Source: Victivallales bacterium (lineage in GTDB: Bacteria; Verrucomicrobiota; Lentisphaeria; Victivallales; SZUA-371). Taken from it: a stretch of 42,697 nucleotides of DNA. The notes below the pieces were generated by a model. It was not told the origin of the DNA. It ran no database searches and worked only from the letters and a program-made list of their open reading frames with translations. This document shows positions 36,704 through 42,697 of this stretch, in pieces. Every line of letters starts with the position of its first letter. Within the stretch, counting starts at the first letter, position 1. Made by a program: the position numbers and the translations under genes. The DNA is taken from positions 1 to 42,697 of the forward strand of contig JAFGXT010000016.1 of assembly GCA_016936495.1 (NCBI GenBank). The letters run 5' to 3'.

Positions 36704-37165
36704 TTACAAACGCCAGTTATCGCCGATAAGCCAGGTGTTCATGCCGTCACGTACGATAAGTGCGGTGGCATGAACATCGGTATTTTTTATAAAGCCAAAG
36801 TCGGACGTCCGGGCATATTTGTCAAACATGGCGCCCCGGAATGGAAAACGTTCAAGTTTAACGATCATAGCGTTGAGCCGTTTCGGGTCATTGACTTTCA
36901 GTTTAAGTACAAAACTGACCGTGCCGTCGCCTTTATCAGCAATGTCTTCAAGTTTATCCGCCTCAATAATCCCTTTGAGATTTTTTTCCTGCACAAACAC
37001 CGCGAAAGACCCTGTCAGCAAAGTCTGCTCTTTTCTTCCCATATCGTAACGCCCGTGAATCCATAAGCTCATGCCGATGATGATTACAAGTATCGCGTAT
37101 ATCAAGGGTCGGCGGCGCCTGCGGCGTTTTGATTTGTTTTTTACTTCCATATTTATCATGCTCAT
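36704..37165 (-). CDS. Single-pass membrane protein of unknown function
   Basis: 153 residues: a very basic cytosolic N-terminus (KSKRRRRRRP), one membrane helix (about 21-38) and a periplasmic beta-rich domain. The start overlaps the stop of the upstream peptidase gene (ATGA), indicating translational coupling; a later ATG at 37150 is an alternative. The pattern SFVLKLKVNDPKRLNAMIVKLERFPFRG is suggestive but matches no family I know. It is probably an envelope protein working with the adjacent M28-type enzyme. Confidence 0.6.
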   Translation of the reverse strand: MSMINMEVKNKSKRRRRRRPLIYAILVIIIGMSLWIHGRYDMGRKEQTLLTGSFAVFVQEKNLKGIIEADKLEDIADKGDGTVSFVLKLKVNDPKRLNAMIVKLERFPFRGAMFDKYARTSDFGFIKNTDVHATALIVRDGMNTWLIGDNWRL

Positions 37166-38079
37166 TTTATGGTGTAGATCATTTTAAGGATTATTTTACC
37201 GACTGTTTTCAGGCTTTCAGGACTCATTTTGTCCAGTGTATCCTGAATGGTGTGCCAGTAGAAGTTGTTCTGACCATATTGAAAATCAATCAAATCTATA
37301 GCCGGTACGCCTGCCTGCATAAACGGTGTGTGATCGTCTATGATATTGAACTTATTCCAGGAAAAATACTTTCTGTAGCCAAGTTTATCTGCCACCGCAA
37401 AGCACAATTCCGACATCTCGCGCGGGGTGTCAGGTGAAAGCGTTATGCCCAGATCCTTATCTCCGACCATGTCTGCGATTATCACTGCGCGGCATCGTCT
37501 CAGGTCGCCGGAAGCTTTCAATTTGGCGCAGTAATATTTACTGCCGAAAAGTCCGTCATTTTCCCCGTATTCATAAAAACATTCTTCTCCGTCAAAGAAC
37601 ACAAAACGCAATGAATAATAAGGTTTTACGGGAGCGTCAGCAATGGCTTTGATCATTGCCAGCAGCACTCCCACGCCGGAAGCGCCGTCGTTCGCGGCGT
37701 AAAACGGTTTTGAAGTAAAGAGTTTTTTTGCGTCATAATGACAGCCGATGATAAGGTACTGTTCGCTTTTTCCTTGGATTCTGGCTATGACGTTATTGAA
37801 TTCCAGTTCTCCCACCGGTGTGATCGTCTTGAATGTGTCTATTTCCACATCAGCACCGAAATCGCTGGCGGTACGGGCGATGAATTCCGCCTGACGTTTG
37901 GCTTCTGGAGTGCCGGAATGTCTTGGAATCATCGAGGTGGCTTTTTCACACAGTGACCATGCAAGTTTTTCATCGAACGCGGGCACGTGATTCTCTCCGG
38001 AGCCACAGCCGTCAAGCAGTAGCGCCGATATAAATAAAAATGTATTTAAAGATAAAAAAAATATTTTTTTATGGAACAT
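37162..38079 (-). CDS. M28-family metalloenzyme (glutaminyl-peptide cyclotransferase-like), putative lipoprotein
   Basis: 305 residues. The signal peptide ends at LLLDGC, a possible lipobox with an unusual Asp at -2. Zinc ligands and catalytic residues of M28 are visible in order: GCHYDAK, AANDGASGVG, FFDGEECF, IIADMVGDKD, and IIDDHTPFMQAGVPAIDLID followed by WHTIQDTLDKM. The 'DDHxPFxxxGVP...WHT' ending is characteristic of the glutaminyl-cyclase branch, which converts N-terminal Gln to pyroglutamate, although plain aminopeptidases are close relatives. It is exported and likely anchored in the envelope. It is coupled to the downstream membrane protein and divergent from the YugP-type gene. 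Confidence 0.85.
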   Translation of the reverse strand: MFHKKIFFLSLNTFLFISALLLDGCGSGENHVPAFDEKLAWSLCEKATSMIPRHSGTPEAKRQAEFIARTASDFGADVEIDTFKTITPVGELEFNNVIARIQGKSEQYLIIGCHYDAKKLFTSKPFYAANDGASGVGVLLAMIKAIADAPVKPYYSLRFVFFDGEECFYEYGENDGLFGSKYYCAKLKASGDLRRCRAVIIADMVGDKDLGITLSPDTPREMSELCFAVADKLGYRKYFSWNKFNIIDDHTPFMQAGVPAIDLIDFQYGQNNFYWHTIQDTLDKMSPESLKTVGKIILKMIYTIK

Positions 38080-38219
38080 TCTTCTGAAAATCCTGTCATT
38101 TTTATAGAAATGAAGTAAATTATATAATATCTCAAGTCAGGGCTAATATATAAGCCTCGAGCTTGAATGCAAGTTCAATATGGTTATTCAAATAACAGGA
38201 AGTACAGGAGAAACATAAA

Positions 38220-38915
38220 ATGTTTTACATTGATCCATTATATTTATTGTTCGCACTACCCGGATTGGTGCTGGCGCTGATAGCATCGTTCTATACTAAA
38301 TCCACGTTCAATAAATATTCGCGCGTACCGGCGTCCTCAGGCGTCAGCGGTGCACGCGCGGCACAGCAGATGCTTCGCAGTGCCGGAATCAACGATGTGG
38401 ACATTGAAATGACCAGCGGCTTTTTGAGCGACCATTACGACCCTTCCACCAGGACTTTGCGCTTATCGCGCGACGTTTATTCGGGTCAGAGTCTCGCCGC
38501 CATCGGCGTGGCTTGTCATGAAGCTGGACACGCCATTCAGCACGCGAATTCATACGCGCCGCTGGTTTTACGTACCTCCATGGTGCCGATTACCAGTATT
38601 TCATCAAATATGTCATATTTCGTTATTCTTGGCGGCTTTCTGCTCCAATCTCAAAGCATGGTGTTGATTGGAGCGGTGTTGTTCAGCGTGGCAGTATTGT
38701 TTTCACTGGTTACGCTGCCGGTAGAGTGGGACGCGAGCGCGCGGGCTAAAAAGCTGATGGTATCAGCGGGCATAGTCGGTTCTCGTGAGGCGCATGACGC
38801 CGGAGCCGTGCTTAATGCCGCGTTTATGACTTACGTCGCGGCGGCAGTAAGCTCATTGCTGACTTTACTTTATTACTTGTTGCGCTCCGGAATATTTGGC
38901 GGAAGAAGTGATTGA
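38220..38915 (+). CDS. Membrane zinc metallopeptidase, YugP family
   Basis: 231 residues. An N-terminal membrane helix (about 8-25) precedes the conserved SGARAAQQMLRSAGI, then LSDHYDPSTRTLRLSRDVYSGQSLAAIGVACHEAGHAIQH with HEAGH at residues 100-104 as zinc site. Two membrane helices and VEWDASARAKKLM follow, then a final membrane segment. All landmarks of the neutral zinc metallopeptidase family (DUF2268/YugP-like) are present. The substrate is unknown. GGAG precedes the start. The upstream region has a TTGAA/TTCAA inverted repeat near 38164-38180. Confidence 0.9.
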   Translation: MFYIDPLYLLFALPGLVLALIASFYTKSTFNKYSRVPASSGVSGARAAQQMLRSAGINDVDIEMTSGFLSDHYDPSTRTLRLSRDVYSGQSLAAIGVACHEAGHAIQHANSYAPLVLRTSMVPITSISSNMSYFVILGGFLLQSQSMVLIGAVLFSVAVLFSLVTLPVEWDASARAKKLMVSAGIVGSREAHDAGAVLNAAFMTYVAAAVSSLLTLLYYLLRSGIFGGRSD

Positions 38916-38945
38916 TAAATAGTCATTTGCACAAAATGATGATGC

Positions 38946-39944
38946 CTATATTCTCTTTACCGAATCCCGGACTATGAGTTCAGTGCTGAATTTTTTCACC
39001 GTTACATTGTCGCCGGAATTGCCGCGCAGACGGTCAAGAAGAAGTTTTACCGCCTCCACCGCTATTTTATTGAGCCGTTGGGTGACTATGGTCAAAGGCG
39101 GTTTGATGGTCTGCGCCAGTTCGAGATTGTCGAAACCGATGATTGAGACTTCGTCAGGTATCTTGATGTTGCCGTATTCCAGCGCAATAATGGCGCCTAT
39201 GGTCATTTCATAGTTGGTAACGAACACCGCGCTGGGACGATTTTTCATAGACAGGAACTTCTCCATACAACTTCTGCCGCTGTCAATACCGTAATTACCG
39301 CGTTGAATCAGTTCCGGTTCCGGGTCGAGATTAAAATCCCGTACTGCCTGAGTATAGCCCTGATGTCGTTCATCCGCGGTGTAAACCCCCTCCGGACCGA
39401 GAATGACGCCGATGCGGCGATGTCCGTTTTGCGATAAATATCCGGCGGTATTATAAGCCGCTCCGAAGTTGTCAGACAATACGGCGTCGCATTCAATGCC
39501 TTCAAAAGTACGGTCTACCATCACCACGGGAACATTGCTGGCAGTGAGCAGGTTAAAACATTTTGAACTGCTGCCGAGCGGAATAAACAGAAGTCCGTCG
39601 ACACCTTTGCCGAGCAGAAAGTCCAGCCGCGCCAGCTCCGTATCCGGATCATCCTGATAGGCGCATATGATAGTGCTGTATCCAGCCGCCGACAATGCGA
39701 TTTCGATATGTGAAATAAGCGTGGAATAAAAAATATTGTTTAAACGTGGAATCAGCACGCCTACGGTGAGCGATTTTCGGGTTTTGAGTCCGCGGGCGAT
39801 ATGATTCATCCGGTAATCAAGCTTTTTGACCGCTTTCTCCAACAGTTTGCGGTTTTCCGGCAGTACATTCCCGCCGTTGAGATATTTGGAAATAGTCGCA
39901 ACCGAAAGTCCGGTGTACTTAGCTATATCTTTGATGGTTGACAA
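38946..39944 (-). CDS. LacI-family transcriptional repressor
   Basis: 332 residues. The N-terminal helix-turn-helix is TIKDIAKYTGLSVATISKYLNGG and the hinge is KLDYRMNHIARGLKTRKS. The periplasmic-binding-protein-like sensor starts SLTVGVLIPRLNNIFYS and includes GVDGLLFIPLG, VVMVDR, NGHRRIGVILGP and VSIIGFDNLELA. The start is TTG at 39944, with GGGG about ten bases upstream; no better in-frame codon exists. Downstream of the GH42-like gene on the same strand, it probably responds to a sugar related to that enzyme and represses its own promoter through the palindrome at 39972. Confidence 0.93.
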   Translation of the reverse strand: MSTIKDIAKYTGLSVATISKYLNGGNVLPENRKLLEKAVKKLDYRMNHIARGLKTRKSLTVGVLIPRLNNIFYSTLISHIEIALSAAGYSTIICAYQDDPDTELARLDFLLGKGVDGLLFIPLGSSSKCFNLLTASNVPVVMVDRTFEGIECDAVLSDNFGAAYNTAGYLSQNGHRRIGVILGPEGVYTADERHQGYTQAVRDFNLDPEPELIQRGNYGIDSGRSCMEKFLSMKNRPSAVFVTNYEMTIGAIIALEYGNIKIPDEVSIIGFDNLELAQTIKPPLTIVTQRLNKIAVEAVKLLLDRLRGNSGDNVTVKKFSTELIVRDSVKRI

Positions 39945-39971
39945 ATTGCGGCGCCCCTTTCGCTATTAAGC

Positions 39972-39983
39972 CTAAACGTTTAG
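39972..39983. promoter_or_regulatory. LacI-type operator
   Basis: A perfect 12-bp palindrome, CTAAACGTTTAG, with the central CG typical of LacI/PurR-family sites. It lies four bases past the -10 of the LacI gene promoter, at the expected transcription start, where a bound repressor would block initiation. Confidence 0.75.
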
Positions 39984-39987
39984 CTCT

Positions 39988-40016
39988 ATTATACCGCCGT
40001 CCGGACGCAAATGCAA
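39988..40016 (-). promoter_or_regulatory. Promoter of the LacI-family gene
   Basis: The minus strand has TTGCAT (40016-40011), a 17-base spacer and a perfect TATAAT (39993-39988). Confidence 0.65.
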
Positions 40017-40140
40017 ATGACTTCCATGAAAGATTTATCTGGATATATGTAATGAAAACTGAAAAACAAAATGAACTTGAGGTCTTTAGAGAGGCTGCGT
40101 TTTCTTTTTCAATGCACGGCACCACGACCACCGATTCCTC

Positions 40141-42633
40141 TTATTTTTTTTTGAATTTTACCACAGTGCTGCTTAGCGGAGGAACTTTTATTTCCAGACT
40201 ATAGTAATCACCATTCGAAGAAATGGAACAATTGCTTCCTGTTCTCAGATCGTGAACGATTGGTGATTCTATAATATTTTTTCTTAATTTTAACTGTGTT
40301 TTTTTCTCTCCCGCTGTAATATTAAATACATATAGCAAAATGTTGCCGTTATCGGTACGGTAAGGGCAAACATATACCCCTTGTTTACTGGAAAAAACGA
40401 GAGGCTGAAATTTTCCCAGCGAGGCAAACAGTTTGCGCATAAACACCAGGTAATAAGGCGGAGCGGTCGGGTCATAGTCTGCATAGTATGGTTTATTCAG
40501 CATTACCAGCTTTCCTTTTCCTATTTCCTTGATTTTGACTTCAGGAATATGGTTTTCGCCCTTAAACAGTACACTTAAATTATTTCCGGTAAAACTGCCA
40601 TCCTTACCGACACAGATACCATTGCGTTTGAAAAAAGCATAATCGTTCAGACGGTCTGTTTCAGGAGTAGTGACAAAAACGCCTCCCTTTTGAATATGTT
40701 CAATGATTCTTTGAGCAAAAGCATCAGATATATATCTGCTTGAATCATCAATAACAAGCTTAGAGGCAAATTTATCCTGTCCGGGAAATTTATCGAAGAT
40801 GTATCGGGCGGCATTCAGGTTACAGCCAAGCAAAGTATTTACCAGTCCGTAATGATTACCTGTTGTGGAATGCAGTCCTTTACTGAGGACATCTCTGGCT
40901 TCATGGATATCCGATTCAAAACTCAAGGAAAGTGTAATGGGATCTGAAAGATACTTGGCATTGTAAATCATTCTAGAGTATGGTTTTATCCAGGCAACGT
41001 TCTGATTTCCGGGTCTTCCTCCCCACCATTGGCAGTATAACGCATCCCAGCATTGGATCCACGCCATCCATTGATAGCTCAAAGCATTATGTTCGTAAGT
41101 CGGAGGGTTTTGGAACCCTTCATCTCCGTATTCCAGAGAAAATGTTTTGGCGCATAACCATTTGCGAAAACTAAGGCTGTACCGGTCAGACGTTTCGTGG
41201 AAAGGAGATCCAGGTCCAAGTTCTTTGCCAATTCTTAAATAGGTTTCGAGCTGGGTTCCCGTTCTTGTCCATTCTGTTGAATTATATGGATGGTTGAAAG
41301 TTAAATGTGCATTACTGTTCTCTCTTATCGCTTTGGCAACATCCCATTGCAGGGTAGCACCAAGGGTTTGATGGTGGCGAACGTATTCATTCAATAGACA
41401 GTTGCTGGAATCTTCCATAACCGACTTAGCTGTAATCTCTGAAAAATCTTTGAATTTCTGATTTGTTTGAGAGTTTATTTCCGCGATTTTATACTTTCCC
41501 TCCAGATACTGACGAAAAGACTTCAGCTGGTCGGTGCCAAATAACAAAGAATTTTTATTACCGACACGAAATCTTACCCCATAGTTCGCGTTAATACTTA
41601 TTACTTCTGGAAAACGTTTTGCCAGTTTCCCTATTTCACTGTAATAATTGATTAACGCATTTCTGAAAAATGTATTTGCCGGGTCATATTCCCGTTCAAG
41701 TTGTTGTGTTTTTTCATCACGCATTTCGTACATGAAAGAAGCATTTCTTCTAAGCCAGTCAGGTCCCTGACGACGAGGATTACGTATTTCTATGTTTAAT
41801 CCGGCCGTACGTATTCTTTCCATTCTCTTTATCCACTCCGACCAATTGTACTGTCCCCGGGATGGTTCCTCTTTATTGGTCCATGGTATCTGGATTTTAA
41901 CTGCATCATATCCTAACTTCCGCATCCGTTCAAATTCAGCGGACGATTCGGCCCCTCCGGCAATCATGGTGTAATTGTTCTTTCTGGGACTGTTCTTTTC
42001 TGTCGGCATCAGTCCAAGCAGGCTACTGTATATGTCTTTGCAGAGCAAACGTACCGGTCCTGGAGATATATTGTTTTCTGAAATGATTATTGATCCACTC
42101 CCATACCCGAATTTTCCATTAATATTGAAATTAATTTCGCCGACATTAAGCTTTTTATTCGGTTTGGTTATATTCACAGGTATCTTGCTGGACATATCTC
42201 CGGCAGGAAGAGCAGTCCAATACATCAGGTTAACAGGCAGATGTTCTCCGGGATATAATAATGCTGATTCGGTATCCAGTATTCCCACAGATGTTTGGGC
42301 CGGAGACTTTAAACTGATACCGAGGATTGCAAAACTTTTAACAGTAGAAGTATTCTGCACGGCTATGATTTTTTTAATGCTTTTCTCGGGATGTGGATTG
42401 ATGTATTTTGTAACGTAAACGCTGTTCCATCTAATTCCTGTTTCAATCGGGATATATTCCGCAGAGGCCCACGTAAAACCAGGAGGTCCCCACCAAGTAT
42501 AGTCGGCTATTCCGCGTGACAGGAAATTCGATGAATATACTCCGCTGTTCCAACGAAGTTGGGCAAAAATCGTTTCTGTTGTATTGTCGTCGTATACCAT
42601 AACATAAGTTGCAACTAGTGCTGCTGGGCGCAA
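40141..42633 (-). CDS. Large GH42-like glycoside hydrolase family protein (5' end uncertain)
   Basis: About 830 residues from a TTG at 42633, the only start codon after an in-frame TAG (42690-42688). The protein opens inside a beta-sandwich (VATYVMVYDDNTTETI), so its N-terminus is probably missing. A TIM-barrel (about 215-560) has LGYDAVKIQIPW...EEPSRGQYNWSEWI and IEIRNPRRQGPDWL, like beta-galactosidases of family 42. Then come a Rossmann-like domain (KLVIDDSSRYISDAFAQRIIEHIQKGGVFVTTP) and a C-terminal beta-domain. The 'NE' acid/base pair expected after strand 4 reads INANYG, so catalysis by the standard pair is doubtful. Polysaccharide or glycoside breakdown is inferred from family and the LacI neighbour. 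Confidence 0.65.
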   Translation of the reverse strand: MRPAALVATYVMVYDDNTTETIFAQLRWNSGVYSSNFLSRGIADYTWWGPPGFTWASAEYIPIETGIRWNSVYVTKYINPHPEKSIKKIIAVQNTSTVKSFAILGISLKSPAQTSVGILDTESALLYPGEHLPVNLMYWTALPAGDMSSKIPVNITKPNKKLNVGEINFNINGKFGYGSGSIIISENNISPGPVRLLCKDIYSSLLGLMPTEKNSPRKNNYTMIAGGAESSAEFERMRKLGYDAVKIQIPWTNKEEPSRGQYNWSEWIKRMERIRTAGLNIEIRNPRRQGPDWLRRNASFMYEMRDEKTQQLEREYDPANTFFRNALINYYSEIGKLAKRFPEVISINANYGVRFRVGNKNSLLFGTDQLKSFRQYLEGKYKIAEINSQTNQKFKDFSEITAKSVMEDSSNCLLNEYVRHHQTLGATLQWDVAKAIRENSNAHLTFNHPYNSTEWTRTGTQLETYLRIGKELGPGSPFHETSDRYSLSFRKWLCAKTFSLEYGDEGFQNPPTYEHNALSYQWMAWIQCWDALYCQWWGGRPGNQNVAWIKPYSRMIYNAKYLSDPITLSLSFESDIHEARDVLSKGLHSTTGNHYGLVNTLLGCNLNAARYIFDKFPGQDKFASKLVIDDSSRYISDAFAQRIIEHIQKGGVFVTTPETDRLNDYAFFKRNGICVGKDGSFTGNNLSVLFKGENHIPEVKIKEIGKGKLVMLNKPYYADYDPTAPPYYLVFMRKLFASLGKFQPLVFSSKQGVYVCPYRTDNGNILLYVFNITAGEKKTQLKLRKNIIESPIVHDLRTGSNCSISSNGDYYSLEIKVPPLSSTVVKFKKK

Positions 42634-42697
42634 GTCCCTGACCCCTCTTCGGACGCAGGTTTGCGAGGCTGAACTTTCACTGCTCGACTAAAAATCA

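Noticed and set aside
39938-40204. Rightward 88-residue frame between the LacI and glycosidase genes
   Set aside because: It overlaps the LacI promoter, operator and start and the end of the glycosidase gene, has no ribosome-binding site and resembles no protein.

Overview
The window looks like a chromosomal segment of a Gram-negative bacterium of the PVC group, most likely Lentisphaerota (Victivallis-like). That placement is an inference from gene content: an M50 peptidase fused to HlyD-type domains, FAD-dependent oxidoreductases paired with PocR-type AraC regulators, a LacI regulator beside a large GH42-like glycosidase, tandem FloA flotillins and a short mraZ-rsmH-ftsL-ftsI cluster. No tRNA, rRNA, CRISPR array, insertion sequence or phage gene was seen, and stop codons follow the standard code.

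Left part (1-5,160): the first codons of a leftward exported protein, then a three-gene operon of a periplasmic adaptor, a membrane-anchored adaptor with a GAF-like cytosolic head, and an M50 metalloprotease carrying a PqqD-like N-terminal domain and an HlyD-like C-terminal domain. A SixA-type phosphatase gene meets it tail to tail. Next (5,464-9,590) is a chaperone block, dnaK, groES, groEL, closed by strong terminators. A receiver-histidine kinase follows, then a YhaO/YhaN (SbcD/SbcC-like) nuclease-ATPase pair and tex (9,786-17,064).

The cell-division block (17,258-21,676) starts with a promoter studded with 10-bp-spaced MraZ-type boxes and runs mraZ, rsmH, ftsL, ftsI and a DUF1439-like gene. 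A 52-residue rubredoxin gene and an unrecognised 113-residue protein follow. From 22,650 to 27,174 lie two mirror-image oxidoreductase/AraC-PocR cassettes that share a conserved intergenic element. The second oxidoreductase is interrupted by an in-frame TAA.

The leftward housekeeping genes purC, rplU and pnp (27,228-30,808) are followed by a 539-bp intergenic region with unexplained inverted repeats. A rightward membrane-quality operon then encodes a TerB-like protein, NfeD, FloA1, FloA2 and a small membrane-anchored protein (31,917-36,698). The right end holds an inner-membrane small protein overlapping an M28/glutaminyl-cyclase-like lipoprotein, a YugP-type metallopeptidase, a LacI regulator with its own palindromic operator, and a large GH42-like protein whose 5' end is problematic at the window edge.

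The strongest candidates for something new are the PqqD-M50-HlyD export or processing system and the mirrored oxidoreductase/regulator cassettes.
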